Assembly: GCA_031549325.1 (NCBI GenBank)
Contig: JAVBQA010000048.1
Location: forward strand, 1-64,000
Source: JAJDGF01 sp031549325
GTDB taxonomy: Bacteria > Bacillota > Clostridia > Christensenellales > Aristaeellaceae
Reading direction: 5' to 3'
DNA: 64,000 nt
Part shown: one piece after another, positions 24,284-32,790 of the stretch
Layout of the letters: each line of letters begins with the position of its first letter
Position numbering within the stretch: position 1 is the stretch's first letter
Notes under the pieces: generated by a model
The model's input: only the letters and a program-made list of their open reading frames with translations
Database searches by the model: none
What the model was told of the DNA's origin: nothing
Program-made: the position numbers and the translations under genes

Positions 24284-25204
24284 TTGCCCGTCAAAATCCC
24301 CAACAACCTGCCCGCGGTCTCGGTGCTGAAGGATGAGAACATTTTCGTGATGGACGAGTCTCGCGCGGCCACCCAGGACATCCGCCCGCTGCGGGTGGCT
24401 CTATTGAACCTGATGCCCACCAAGGAGGTCACCGAAACCCAGCTGCTGCGCGTGATCGGAAACACGCCGCTGCAGGTCGAGGTAACCCTGCTCAGAACCG
24501 CCACCCACGAGTCGAGGAACACGAGCACCGCGCACCTGGACGCGTTCTATCAGACCTTTGACGACGTGAAGGACCAGAAGTTTGACGGGCTGATCATCAC
24601 CGGCGCGCCGGTGGAACTGCTCGCGTTTCACGAGGTGGACTACTGGCACGAGCTGACCCAGATCATCGACTGGGCAGAGAAGCACGTGTTTTCGACCTTC
24701 TACATCTGCTGGGCCGCCCAGGCCGGGATGTATTACCACTACGGCGTGCCCAAGCACGAGCTGAAGCAGAAGTGTTCCGGCGTGTTCCGCCACCGGGTGC
24801 TGGCGCCCGGCCACCCGCTCATGCGCGGCTTTGACAGCACGTTCCACGCGCCCCACTCGCGCCACACCGAGGTGCGCAGAGAGGACATCGAGAAGGTGCC
24901 TCAGCTGATCATGCTGAGCGACAGCGAGGTGGCCGGAGTCTACATCGTCGCCGATGTGAGCGGCCGCCGCTTCTATGTGACCGGCCACAGCGAGTACGAT
25001 CCCTACACGCTGAAGCTGGAGTACGAGCGCGACATCAACAAGGGCATGAACGTGCCGGTTCCTTATCATTACTTCCCCGGGGATGACCCGGCGCAGGAGC
25101 CCAACGTGCGCTGGCGCGCCCACTCAAACCTGCTGTTTCAGAACTGGCTGAACTACTTCGTGTACCAGGAAACGCCCTACGACCTGAGCAAGATCGGCGG
25201 CTAG
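24284..25204 (+). CDS. metA: Homoserine O-acetyltransferase (MetA family)
   Basis: 306 residues, typical. It acylates homoserine in methionine synthesis. The catalytic Cys142 lies in FYICWAAQAG, and His and Glu of the triad are in HSRHTEVRREDIE and GHSEYDPYTLKLEYERD. Residue 111, which sets acyl-donor choice in this family (Gly for succinyl-CoA, Glu for acetyl-CoA), is Glu in ITGAPVELL. I therefore call it an acetyltransferase, which agrees with metY in the same window. The start is TTG at 24284 behind CGGAGGTG; the protein then begins PVKIPNNLPA as in homologues. No partner gene is adjacent. Confidence 0.93.
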   Translation: MPVKIPNNLPAVSVLKDENIFVMDESRAATQDIRPLRVALLNLMPTKEVTETQLLRVIGNTPLQVEVTLLRTATHESRNTSTAHLDAFYQTFDDVKDQKFDGLIITGAPVELLAFHEVDYWHELTQIIDWAEKHVFSTFYICWAAQAGMYYHYGVPKHELKQKCSGVFRHRVLAPGHPLMRGFDSTFHAPHSRHTEVRREDIEKVPQLIMLSDSEVAGVYIVADVSGRRFYVTGHSEYDPYTLKLEYERDINKGMNVPVPYHYFPGDDPAQEPNVRWRAHSNLLFQNWLNYFVYQETPYDLSKIGG

Positions 25205-25292
25205 CCGGAGTGGCCGGCGGATGCGCTTGAAGCTGCATCTGGGGGTTCCGATCGACCCGCGCGAATGGGCATAATTTTTACACGGAATCCCC

Positions 25293-25321
25293 TTGACGCA
25301 GTGAATCCGGTTTGTTATAAT
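25293..25321 (+). promoter_or_regulatory. Promoter of the tRNA cluster
   Basis: TTGACG, exactly 17 bp, TATAAT. This near-consensus promoter is about 40 bp before the tRNA-Pro gene and is the strongest one seen in the window. Confidence 0.8.
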
Positions 25322-25361
25322 AACCCTTGCCGCTTCTGTAAACCTGGGAGGCGGTCCCCAG

Positions 25362-25438
25362 CGGGGTGTAGCGCAGCTCGGTAGCGCACGTGCTTTGGGA
25401 GCATGGGGTCGCAGGTTCGAATCCTGTCACCCCGACCA
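25362..25438 (+). tRNA. tRNA-Pro (anticodon TGG)
   Basis: 77 nt with encoded CCA. The acceptor stem CGGGGTG/CACCCCG pairs fully, the anticodon loop is TTTGGGA, and the T arm contains GGTTCGAATCC. First of four tRNA genes in one transcript. Confidence 0.96.
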
Positions 25439-25444
25439 TTTACC

Positions 25445-25521
25445 TGGCCCCTTGGTCAAGCGGTCTAAGACACCGCCCTTTCACGGCGGTAACAGGGGTT
25501 CGAGTCCCCTAGGGGTCACCA
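25445..25521 (+). tRNA. tRNA-Glu (anticodon TTC)
   Basis: 77 nt with encoded CCA. The acceptor stem TGGCCCC/GGGGTCA includes one G-T pair; the anticodon stem CCGCC/GGCGG frames the loop CTTTCAC; the T arm is GGGGTTCGAGTCCCC. Confidence 0.95.
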
Positions 25522-25575
25522 ATTGCGTCGTCGAAGCGCACGCGCTGTGCGCTTCGATGAGACCATGAGCGCCAT

Positions 25576-25652
25576 GGGCCTTTAGCTCAGTTGGTCAGAG
25601 CAGTCGGCTCATAACCGATCGGTCCGGGGTTCAAGTCCCTGAAGGCCCACCA
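25576..25652 (+). tRNA. tRNA with anticodon CAT: elongator Met or Ile2
   Basis: 77 nt with encoded CCA. The acceptor stem GGGCCTT/AAGGCCC is fully paired, so the C1-A72 mismatch of initiator tRNA is absent. The anticodon loop is CTCATAA. It is either elongator tRNA-Met or the lysidine-modified tRNA-Ile2; the GGGCCTTTAGCTCAGTTGG start resembles tRNA-Ile2 of Firmicutes, but I cannot decide by eye. Confidence 0.9.
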
Positions 25653-25665
25653 CAGTTTTATACAT

Positions 25666-25742
25666 GGTCCGGTAGTTCAGTTGGTTAGAATGCCAGCCTG
25701 TCACGCTGGAGGTCGAGGGTTCGAGCCCCTTCCGGATCGCCA
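25666..25742 (+). tRNA. tRNA-Asp (anticodon GTC)
   Basis: 77 nt with encoded CCA. Acceptor stem GGTCCGG/CCGGATC with one G-T pair, anticodon stem CCAGC/GCTGG with loop CTGTCAC, T arm GAGGGTTCGAGCCCCTT. Last tRNA of the cluster; a terminator begins at its final base. Confidence 0.95.
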
Positions 25743-25772
25743 AAGCGCCCCCTCTGATGAAGGGGCGCTTTC
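25742..25772 (+). terminator. Terminator of the tRNA cluster
   Basis: A 10-bp stem AAAGCGCCCC/GGGGCGCTTT with a 10-nt loop. The T residues belong to the 3' arm of the stem and are followed by CC. Confidence 0.75.
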
Positions 25773-25793
25773 CACATAGAGAGGTTGAACGCG

Positions 25794-26252
25794 ATGCCGA
25801 CACTGCACCTGATGATCGGTCTGCCCGCGAGCGGCAAGACCACCTATGCCAGGGCGCTGGCCGAGCGCGAGCGCGCGCTGCTGCTGACGCCGGACGAATG
25901 GCAGATCCGGCTGACCGGGGCCGACATGTTTCGCCCCGACCACGACAGGATCCACAGCTGCATCGAACAGATCATGTGGGATGTGGCCGCGCGGGCGCTG
26001 CAGCTGGGCGCGAATGTGATCCTCGACTTTGGCTGCTGGGCGCGGGAAGAGCGCGACGAGTTCCGGCGGAAGACCGAGGCGCTGGGCGCGGGGTTCAAGC
26101 TGCACTACATGGACGTGCCCCGGGAAGAACTGTTTCGCCGCCTTGACATCCGGAACGCGCAGCAGCCCGAAGGCGCGTTCGTCATCCCGCGAGGCGAGAT
26201 GGAGAAGTACATGCAGATCTTCCAGCCGCCCGAACCGGGCGAATTGGCTTGA
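25794..26252 (+). CDS. P-loop nucleotide kinase-like ATPase (AAA_33 type)
   Basis: 152 residues. The N terminus LHLMIGLPASGKTTYAR is a Walker A motif of small nucleotide or polynucleotide-type kinases. NVILDFGCWAREERDEFR looks like the second conserved block with the catalytic or base Asp, and YMDVPREELFRRLDIRN resembles the lid helix with paired Arg. The family phosphorylates small molecules or RNA; the substrate here is unknown. The ATG at 25794 follows GAGAGGTTG; TTG 25785 lies inside that site. The gene sits directly downstream of the tRNA terminator and has no clear partner. Confidence 0.75.
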   Translation: MPTLHLMIGLPASGKTTYARALAERERALLLTPDEWQIRLTGADMFRPDHDRIHSCIEQIMWDVAARALQLGANVILDFGCWAREERDEFRRKTEALGAGFKLHYMDVPREELFRRLDIRNAQQPEGAFVIPRGEMEKYMQIFQPPEPGELA

Positions 26253-26294
26253 CCCAAACCGCTCGCCTGCCCTGTCCGCTCAGTTTACCCATGT

Positions 26295-26323
26295 TTGCGC
26301 GCGGCCGCGTTTGGGGTTATAAT
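26295..26323 (+). promoter_or_regulatory. recD2 promoter
   Basis: TTGCGC, 17 bp, TATAAT. The gene starts at 26353 after ACGGAGGC. Confidence 0.65.
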
Positions 26324-26352
26324 GGGTGTATTCTATACGCACGGAGGCACGC

Positions 26353-28572
26353 ATGCCAAGGATTGAAGGAACCGTCGAGGACGTGGTGTTCAGGAACGAC
26401 CAGAACGGCTGGACGGTGCTTTCGCTGAAATCGGGGCGGGAGCGCGTATCGGCCGTGGGCGTGATCGGGCCCATCTCCGCGGGCGAAAAGGTGGTCATCG
26501 AGGGCGACTGGGCCGAGCACCCGGATTACGGGCGGCAGGTGAAGATCCAGTCGATCGAGTCGGTCGCGCCCACGACGGTGTCCGGCATCGAGAAGTATCT
26601 CGGTTCGGGCATCGTCAAGGGCGTCGGCCCGGCCACGGCCAAGCTGATCGTGCAGAAGTTCGGCAAGGACGCGCTGGACGTGCTGGACATGGCGCCTGAG
26701 CGCATGACCGAGATCCCGGGCATCGGCCCCAAGCGCGCGGGCGTGATCGCCGAGAGCTACCGCCTGCAGCGCGAGGCGCGGGCGGCCATGGTGTTCCTGC
26801 AGGGGCATGGGCTGTCGCCCGCCATGGCGGCCAAGGTGTACCGCGCGCTTGGGCAGCACACGCAGGCGCTGGTCAAGAACAATCCGTATCTGCTGGTGGA
26901 CAAGGTCGACGGCGTCGGCTTTCGAACGGCGGATGCCATCGCCTACTCGATGGGCATCGAGAAGGAATCGCTGCCCCGCCTCCAGAGCGGCATACGCCAC
27001 GTGCTGTCCGAGGCCGTAAACGGGGCCGGCCACACGTATCTGCCCAAGGGCGCGCTGCTGGACAAGGCCGGGCAGATCCTGCAGGTGGATCTGTCGCTGA
27101 TTCAGGACGCGCTGACCGCGATGACCTTTGATTACCGGCTGATGCAGGTGGACGGAGACGACGAGACGCGGATATACCTGCCACAGCTGTTCGAGGCCGA
27201 AGGGCAGGTGGCGCGGCTCTTGACCGAGCGGCTGCACCAGGGGCCGCCCGAGGGGATCGCGGGCCTCGACCAGAAAATCGACAAATTCGAGAAGCGCAGC
27301 CATGTCACGCTGTGCCAGGAGCAGCGCGACGCGGTGCGGCTGGCGGCCTCGGGAGGCGTGGCCATCATCACCGGCGGGCCGGGCACCGGCAAGACCACCG
27401 GCATCAAGTGCATCATCGAGCTGCTGGAAAAGCAGGGCGCGGACACGCTGGGCGCGCCCACCGGGCGCGCCGCCAAGCGCATGTCCGAGGCCACGGGCTA
27501 CGCGGCGCGCACCATCCACCGGCTGCTGGAGTACGCGGGGGAGGAGGGCGCCTTCGCCCGCAATGAGGACAACCCGCTGGACGCGGACAGCGTGATCGTG
27601 GACGAGATGAGCATGGTGGACATCTTCCTGATGAGGTCGCTCCTGCGGGCCCTGAAGCCGGGCGCGCGGCTGATTCTGGTGGGCGACGCCAACCAGCTGC
27701 CCTCCGTGGGCGCGGGCAACGTGCTGCGGGATCTGATCGCAAGCGGTGTCATCCCCACCGTGCAGCTGACAGAGATCTTCCGCCAGGCCGCCGAGAGCAT
27801 GATCGTGGTGAGCGCCCACAGAATCCACAAGGGCGAGCCGCCGCTGCTCAACCAAAAGGGCGGCGATTTCTTCCTGGAGCGCACCGGCACCGCCGCCGAG
27901 GCTTTGGCCCGCGTGCTGGCGCTGACTTCTGAGCGCCTGCCCCGGTATATGGGGCTGGATTCCCTGCGCGACATTCAGGTGATGGCCCCGATGAAGAAGG
28001 GCGAGGCGGGCGTGTTCTCGATTAACCAGGCGCTGCAGCAGCAGCTCAACCCAAAGTCCGCCCAAAAGGCCGAGCTGATTCGCGAGGGCGCGCTTTTCCG
28101 CGAGGGTGACAAGGTGATGCAGGTCAAGAACAACTACGAGTTGGTCTGGACGCGCGGCGCGGAAGAGGGCGTCGGCGTGTTCAACGGCGACATCGGCTTC
28201 ATTGAAAGCATTGATCCGGAGGAGCGCTCGCTGGTGGTGCTGTTTGACGACGACCGCCGCTGCGAATACGCCGAGGACGTGCTGGACGAGCTGGAGCTGA
28301 GCTACTGCATGTCCGTCCACAAGAGTCAGGGCTCCGAGTTTGAAGCCGTCGTGATGCCGCTAATCTCCGGCCCGCCCATGCTCTACACCCGGAACCTGCT
28401 CTATACCGCCGTCACCCGCGCCAAGCGCCTGGTGGTGCTCGTTGGCCGCGAGTCCTGCATCGCCCAGATGGTCAACAACAACCACATCGCCCAGCGCTAC
28501 TCCGCCCTCGCGGAGCGGCTGAGGGTGGTGGGAGACGATGCGGGGAACCTCTGCCCCCCAGCAAGGGCCTGA
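26353..28572 (+). CDS. recD2: ATP-dependent RecD2-like DNA helicase
   Basis: 739 residues, the RecD2 length. RecD2 is a 5'-3' helicase in DNA repair and replication-fork maintenance of bacteria without RecBCD. An N-terminal OB-like domain (EGTVEDVVFRNDQNGWTVL) is followed by helix-hairpin-helix segments (GIVKGVGPATAKLIV, EIPGIGPKRAGVI). The SF1 core carries Walker A GGPGTGKTTG (about 346-355), VIVDEMSMVD, GDANQLPSVGAG, and the C-terminal YCMSVHKSQGSEF and YTAVTRAKRLV. ATG 26353 has ACGGAGGC upstream and its own promoter. Confidence 0.95.
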   Translation: MPRIEGTVEDVVFRNDQNGWTVLSLKSGRERVSAVGVIGPISAGEKVVIEGDWAEHPDYGRQVKIQSIESVAPTTVSGIEKYLGSGIVKGVGPATAKLIVQKFGKDALDVLDMAPERMTEIPGIGPKRAGVIAESYRLQREARAAMVFLQGHGLSPAMAAKVYRALGQHTQALVKNNPYLLVDKVDGVGFRTADAIAYSMGIEKESLPRLQSGIRHVLSEAVNGAGHTYLPKGALLDKAGQILQVDLSLIQDALTAMTFDYRLMQVDGDDETRIYLPQLFEAEGQVARLLTERLHQGPPEGIAGLDQKIDKFEKRSHVTLCQEQRDAVRLAASGGVAIITGGPGTGKTTGIKCIIELLEKQGADTLGAPTGRAAKRMSEATGYAARTIHRLLEYAGEEGAFARNEDNPLDADSVIVDEMSMVDIFLMRSLLRALKPGARLILVGDANQLPSVGAGNVLRDLIASGVIPTVQLTEIFRQAAESMIVVSAHRIHKGEPPLLNQKGGDFFLERTGTAAEALARVLALTSERLPRYMGLDSLRDIQVMAPMKKGEAGVFSINQALQQQLNPKSAQKAELIREGALFREGDKVMQVKNNYELVWTRGAEEGVGVFNGDIGFIESIDPEERSLVVLFDDDRRCEYAEDVLDELELSYCMSVHKSQGSEFEAVVMPLISGPPMLYTRNLLYTAVTRAKRLVVLVGRESCIAQMVNNNHIAQRYSALAERLRVVGDDAGNLCPPARA

Positions 28573-28665
28573 GGCCCCTGACTTCAATATGTGACAAGGC
28601 GCTTGCGTACATGGAACACAGTCAAAGGTCGTCATCGGCGGAATTTCACGGATGGGGTGACTCTT

Positions 28666-29451
28666 ATGGGCGCGATGCAGACCGCGGCGGAACGCGTTCG
28701 CGCGTTGTGCGGGCGGCTCAGGATCGCCCCGAACGCACTGCTTTCCCGGGCGTGGGCCTTTGCGCTGGAACTGCTCTTTCCCGCGCGGGCGAACTGTCTG
28801 GGCTGTGGGGACGTGTTGGGGGCGGACGGGGAGTTTTTGTGCGATGCGTGCCAGGCGCTGCTGCTTCCGGTGCACGATAAAAAGGGCGAGCGCTGCCAGC
28901 GCTGCGGGCGGCCCGGCCGGTGGGACAAGCGCTGCAAGACGTGCCGGGACTGGCCGGACACGGTTGCCCTGGCGCGCTACGCCTATGCCTATCGCCGCCC
29001 GGTGGATCGCATGATCCGCCAGATGAAATACGGCGGCGTGACGATGCTGACCGACTGGATGGGCGACGAGATCCTGCGCATGTTGCGCGCCGAGGGGTTT
29101 CCGGCGTGCGACCTGGTGGCGCCGGTGCCGATGCACAAAAGCCGCCGGCGCGCGCGCGGCTTCAACCACGCCGAGCTGATCGCGCGGCGGGTAGCGCTGG
29201 GATTGGGCGTCCCGATGGAGCTTGCCGTCCGGCGCACGCGCAACACCCGCCAGCAGGCGACGCTTTCGTTGCGCCGTCGGCGCGGCAACCTGCGCGGCGC
29301 GTTTCAGGCGGACGCGCGTGCGGCGGGGCGGCGCGTGCTGCTGGTCGATGATGTGCGAACCAGTGGCGCCACGGCGATCGGCTGCGCGGACGCGCTGATG
29401 GCAGCGGGCGCAGCAGCGGTGTTCGTGGCCACGCTGGCCGGCGCGGACTGA
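28666..29451 (+). CDS. comF: ComF-family phosphoribosyltransferase-like protein
   Basis: 261 residues. An N-terminal zinc region with CLGC, CDAC, CQRC and CKTC pairs (about 45-95) is followed by a type I phosphoribosyltransferase fold with the PRPP motif VLLVDDVRTSGAT near the C terminus. ComF/ComFC proteins help single-stranded DNA handling during natural transformation. ARGFNHAELIARRVA is the usual family block. I choose the ATG at 28666, behind GGATGGGGTGA; the frame extends upstream to 28591 without a better site. It is 93 bp behind recD2. comFA is not in the window. Confidence 0.88.
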   Translation: MGAMQTAAERVRALCGRLRIAPNALLSRAWAFALELLFPARANCLGCGDVLGADGEFLCDACQALLLPVHDKKGERCQRCGRPGRWDKRCKTCRDWPDTVALARYAYAYRRPVDRMIRQMKYGGVTMLTDWMGDEILRMLRAEGFPACDLVAPVPMHKSRRRARGFNHAELIARRVALGLGVPMELAVRRTRNTRQQATLSLRRRRGNLRGAFQADARAAGRRVLLVDDVRTSGATAIGCADALMAAGAAAVFVATLAGAD

Positions 29452-29551
29452 GGCGGCACAATTGACGGTTGTTCGTCAGTTTTGACGTTACACGCGCACG
29501 AGGAATGGTTCTTTTATTTGAAATATCCGTAAAAACGCAGTAAAAAAAGGC

Positions 29552-29580
29552 TTGCCAACTTGAAAGTGATGTAGTATAAT
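29552..29580 (+). promoter_or_regulatory. Promoter of the structured leader and zinc-ribbon gene
   Basis: TTGCCA, 17 bp, TATAAT. The start site should lie near 29587, about 257 nt before the coding start. Confidence 0.75.
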
Positions 29581-29586
29581 GCGGAA

Positions 29587-29843
29587 TAGTTGCATAGGGT
29601 TCAGGTCTGTGGTTGAAAATCGATGCCAGTCGCAGGCAAAACGATCCACGTAAACCGGGCAATGTACCGGCGAGCATGGTGCGGCTTAGAAGTAAGCCCG
29701 TCCAGTGCCTTCGGGCGCTGAGAGGATCAGTAGTGGGGAGGCCCTTGGCCTTAGTAGCGAACGTTCCAGGCGGCGAGTGTGGGGTCAAAGACCAGGTCAG
29801 CTGTCCCGCATGCAACAAACACACTATACAGGGGGAAATTCCA
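29587..29843 (+). ncRNA. Long multibranched 5' leader or stand-alone structured RNA
   Basis: Between the promoter and the zinc-ribbon start lie about 257 nt without an open frame of coding character. Complementary segments give five hairpins inside a closing helix. Closing: GGTCT 29604-29608 with AGACC 29789-29793. Inside: GTGG/CCAC plus ATCG/CGAT plus GCC/GGC (29609-29649), CCGG/CCGG (29655-29670), GGCTTA/TAAGCC with loop GAAG (29683-29698), CAGTGCC/GGCGCTG with a TTCG loop (29703-29720), AGGCC/GGCCT (29739-29751). This is the architecture of a regulatory or catalytic-type RNA. I cannot name its class. It lacks T-box, tmRNA and RNase P features. Confidence 0.65.
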
Positions 29844-30122
29844 ATGTACGAGGACAAGACGCTGGTATGCAGGGATTGCGGCAACGAGTTTGTGTTCACC
29901 TCGGGTGAGCAGGCCTTCTACGCGGAGAAGGGCTTCCAGAATGAGCCCACGCGCTGCAAGGAGTGCCGCGACTCTCGCAAATCCAGCCGGAACAGTGGGG
30001 ACGCGCGCGAGATGTTCGAGACGGTTTGTGCCGAGTGTGGCCAGCCAACCCGCGTTCCGTTCATCCCGAAGAACGACAGGCCCATCTACTGCAGCGAGTG
30101 CTTCGCCGCCAAGAGGCAGTAA
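29844..30122 (+). CDS. Small zinc-ribbon protein (zf-trcl type), copy 1
   Basis: 92 residues with eight cysteines in four CxxC pairs: CRDC (9-12) and CKEC form one treble-clef-like site around the conserved EQAFYAEKGFQNEPTRC; CAEC and CSEC (C-terminal) form a second around QPTRVPFIPKNDRPIYC. The family is common in clostridia and its function is unknown; RNA or protein binding is a guess. CAGGGGGA precedes the ATG. The gene is monocistronic, with a strong promoter, a long structured leader and a terminator. A paralogue lies at 53190-53483. Confidence 0.88.
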   Translation: MYEDKTLVCRDCGNEFVFTSGEQAFYAEKGFQNEPTRCKECRDSRKSSRNSGDAREMFETVCAECGQPTRVPFIPKNDRPIYCSECFAAKRQ

Positions 30123-30140
30123 TATAGAGCCAAGAAAATG

Positions 30141-30167
30141 GCCGCCCGTCCGGGTGGCTGTTTTTTT
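30141..30167 (+). terminator. Terminator of zinc-ribbon gene 1
   Basis: GCCGCCCG/CGGGTGGC stem (one G-T pair), 2-nt loop, followed by TGTTTTTTT. A typical intrinsic terminator. Confidence 0.85.
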
Positions 30168-30339
30168 GTGTCAGCAGATATTTGCGGTTGCGGCCAATCC
30201 TCGCCAGGGCGTGGTTTGTCGTCAGTCTCGGGAAGCGCAGCGCGCGTCCACGCGCTTTCCGCACGTTGAAAAGAGCAGATTCAGCAAACATAGCCGGAGA
30301 TTGCTCGTCTCCCTGCCGTCTATGCTTGCTCAATCTGCC

Positions 30340-31806
30340 CTATCGATAGCTCCTGTATCGCTCGTAGGCTTCCAGCCTGCGCTGATACATCTCTTTGCGG
30401 CGGCGGTTGCGGCGCTGGATGTGGCGGACGCGCAGGAAGATGATCAGCAGCACGATAAGCGCAAAGATGGCCAGAATCACCTTGAACAGGGTGTCGGCGG
30501 GCATCCAGGGCAGCAGTTCGTACATGGACACCGCTGCGCCGTCCTCGTACACGTCGCGGCTGGCGATCAGCCGGGTGGAAAGCTGCTGGCCGTCGGAGGT
30601 CGTCATCTTCAGCGTGCCGATCAGGTCGCCCTCGCGGATGGGCGCTTTCAAGAACGCGCTGTACTCCACGCTCGTCTTGTTTGAAAATTCTCGTACCGCC
30701 TGCTCGTATTCATCGGGCAGACGGTACTCGGTGTATTTGTTCAGATCGCCCCCGGGCACGGCGCTGAGCGCCAGCATGCCGTTGCCCGAGTCGTTCTTGT
30801 CGGCGTTCTCGATGCTTGCGTACTTGGGCGACTGCCCGTACAGCTGGTCGAAAGAGAACGCCTGGTATTTGGGAAACCCGAATTCAAACAAGCGCTTGGT
30901 GTCCATCCAGCGCCCGTCGTTGCTGGTTCTGAAGGTGACCGCGATCAGCGTCACGCCGTTCTTGGTGGCCGAGCCCACGTAGCACTGGCCGGCCTTGCTG
31001 TGGAAGCCTGTCTTGACGCCGTTGGCGTATTGATAGTAGAACTTGGAGCTGGCCACGAATGAAGAGTTGCGCGTCTCGAGCCGGATGCGTTCGCGCGCGG
31101 GATCGGTGGCGTTCACAATCCGCATGGTGTAGCTCTTGGCGCTGACAATGGCGCGGAACGTCGGGTTTTTCATGCCCTCGCGGGCGATCAGCGCCATGTC
31201 GTAAGCGGTGGAGTAGTGTTTGTCGTCGTGGTAGCCGTGCGGGTTGACGAAGTGGGTATTCTGGCAGCCCAGCTGCTTGGCGCGCTCGTTCATCATGTCG
31301 GTGAAGTTCGAGATCGAGCCGCCCACGATCACCGCCACGGCGTTGGCCGCGTCGTTGCCCGAGCAGATCATCATGCCGTACAGCAGATCCGCCAGCGTCA
31401 TCTGCTCATCCCGGAACACCGGCACGCGCGAGGAATCCTTCGGGATCTTGTCGGTCTCCTCCGGCAGGGTCACGATGTCGTCCAGGTGGCCGTACTCGAC
31501 AGCCAGCAGCAGCGTCATGATCTTGGTGGTGGAGGCCGGGTAGCGCCTGGTTTTGGCGTTCTTGTCGTAGAGGACGCGGCCCGAGTCCTGGTCGATCAGC
31601 ACGCAGGACGCGCCCTGCAGATGCTCATCCTTGAGATCCTCCGGCTTGCTTGCGATATAGGTATCCACCCACTTGGGCGTGGGCTTGGGTGTGGCGGTGG
31701 GCTTGGGCGTGGCGGCAAAAGCCGGGGCCGAAAGCGAAGACACCGCCATGATCAGCGCCAGCAGGCACACGATGATCCGATTTGTTACAAGGGTCTTGCG
31801 GGTCAT
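30340..31806 (-). CDS. D-alanyl-D-alanine carboxypeptidase (peptidase S11, DacB/DacF-like)
   Basis: 488 residues. A signal peptide (to about AFAA) and a short PTPK linker precede the penicillin-binding domain: SxxK as YPASTTKIM (catalytic Ser), SGN as MICSGNDAANA, and KTG as ANGVKTGFHS. A C-terminal beta domain follows, then a membrane helix (about 435-460) and a basic cytoplasmic tail (RRNRRRKEMYQRR). It trims stem peptides of peptidoglycan on the outer face; the C-terminal helix anchor resembles the sporulation enzymes DacB/DacF, but the spore role is inference. It is transcribed away from the two-component operon. Confidence 0.9.
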   Translation of the reverse strand: MTRKTLVTNRIIVCLLALIMAVSSLSAPAFAATPKPTATPKPTPKWVDTYIASKPEDLKDEHLQGASCVLIDQDSGRVLYDKNAKTRRYPASTTKIMTLLLAVEYGHLDDIVTLPEETDKIPKDSSRVPVFRDEQMTLADLLYGMMICSGNDAANAVAVIVGGSISNFTDMMNERAKQLGCQNTHFVNPHGYHDDKHYSTAYDMALIAREGMKNPTFRAIVSAKSYTMRIVNATDPARERIRLETRNSSFVASSKFYYQYANGVKTGFHSKAGQCYVGSATKNGVTLIAVTFRTSNDGRWMDTKRLFEFGFPKYQAFSFDQLYGQSPKYASIENADKNDSGNGMLALSAVPGGDLNKYTEYRLPDEYEQAVREFSNKTSVEYSAFLKAPIREGDLIGTLKMTTSDGQQLSTRLIASRDVYEDGAAVSMYELLPWMPADTLFKVILAIFALIVLLIIFLRVRHIQRRNRRRKEMYQRRLEAYERYRSYR

Positions 31807-31920
31807 CAGATTCCGTCATCCTTTCTGCGCAAACAAGGCGCATAAACTTATGATATCACCTTGGACGTATTTTGTACAGTTATAGTTGTATGTAAAATCC
31901 TAACAAACTCGACTTCGGTC

Positions 31921-31949
31921 TTGAAATTGTTAAGGAAACAGAGTATAAT
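31921..31949 (+). promoter_or_regulatory. Promoter of the two-component operon
   Basis: TTGAAA, 17 bp, TATAAT. It lies 65 bp before the response-regulator ATG, within the AT-rich divergent gap. Confidence 0.75.
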
Positions 31950-32013
31950 ACTTAATAATTGATGTCGATTTGTATCGGATTCAAGAGAATTGTGTAAAGT
32001 AGGGGATTGACGA

Positions 32014-32706
32014 ATGGCCAAGAGAATTCTGATCGTAGACGACGAGCCGTTGATTGTGAAAGGCCTTAAATATAGCCTGGAACAGGACGGCTACGAGATC
32101 GACACCGCCGGCGACGGCGAAGAAGCGGTCAACAAATTCTTTGCCTCCGCGTTCGATTTGGTGCTGCTCGACGTGATGTTGCCAAAGTTCAGCGGCATCG
32201 AGGTCTGCCAGCGCATCCGTGAAAAGAGCAATGTGCCCATCATCATGCTGACCGCCAAGGGCGAGGACATGGACAAGATCCTGGGGCTCGAGTATGGCGC
32301 GGACGACTATATGGTGAAACCGTTCAACATTCTGGAGGTCAAGGCGCGCATCAAGACCATCTTCCGGCGCACCTCTATGATGACCCGCGAGCAGGACAAC
32401 AAGCTGATCACCGTGCGCGACATGACGATCAACCTGAACAACCGCTCGGTGAAGGTCGGCAACAAAGAGGTCAACCTGACCGCCAAGGAATTCGACCTGC
32501 TGCAGCTGTTCGTGTCCAACAGGGGTAAGGTGTTCAGCCGCGAGAACCTGCTGGAGACGATCTGGAAGTACGACTACCTGGGCGACCTGCGCACCGTGGA
32601 TGTGCACATCAGGAGGCTGCGCGAAAAGGTCGAGAAGAACCCCGCCCAGCCCGAGTTCATCTACACCAAGTGGGGCGTGGGGTATTACTTCACCGACAAG
32701 GATTAA
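32014..32706 (+). CDS. OmpR/PhoB-family response regulator (WalR/PhoP-like)
   Basis: 230 residues. Receiver domain: acidic pocket VDDEP, phospho-acceptor Asp in LVLLDVMLP (about 53), Thr in IIMLTAKGED and Lys in MVKPF. Winged-helix DNA-binding domain from about 130 with LTAKEFDLLQLFVSNRGKVFSRENLL and RTVDVHIRRLREKVE. It is followed by a histidine kinase and a GerMN lipoprotein, an order that recalls the WalRK-type envelope regulators. A GGGCGGC/GCCGCCC hairpin lies between this gene and the kinase gene and might lower kinase expression. Confidence 0.93.
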   Translation: MAKRILIVDDEPLIVKGLKYSLEQDGYEIDTAGDGEEAVNKFFASAFDLVLLDVMLPKFSGIEVCQRIREKSNVPIIMLTAKGEDMDKILGLEYGADDYMVKPFNILEVKARIKTIFRRTSMMTREQDNKLITVRDMTINLNNRSVKVGNKEVNLTAKEFDLLQLFVSNRGKVFSRENLLETIWKYDYLGDLRTVDVHIRRLREKVEKNPAQPEFIYTKWGVGYYFTDKD

Positions 32707-32790
32707 GAATAGTATCGCGGGGCGGCGGGCGCCGCCCAAACTTCGCCATCCACAGGACTTACGAGGAGATGGACCAATATCTCACCCACG

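Noticed and set aside
25576..25652. Initiator tRNA-fMet
   Set aside because: The first acceptor pair is G-C, and the anticodon stem lacks the three consecutive G-C pairs of initiators.
29587..29843. T-box, tmRNA or RNase P RNA identity of the structured leader
   Set aside because: No T-box sequence followed by a terminator/antiterminator pair, no tmRNA tag frame or alanine acceptor, and no conserved RNase P core segments.
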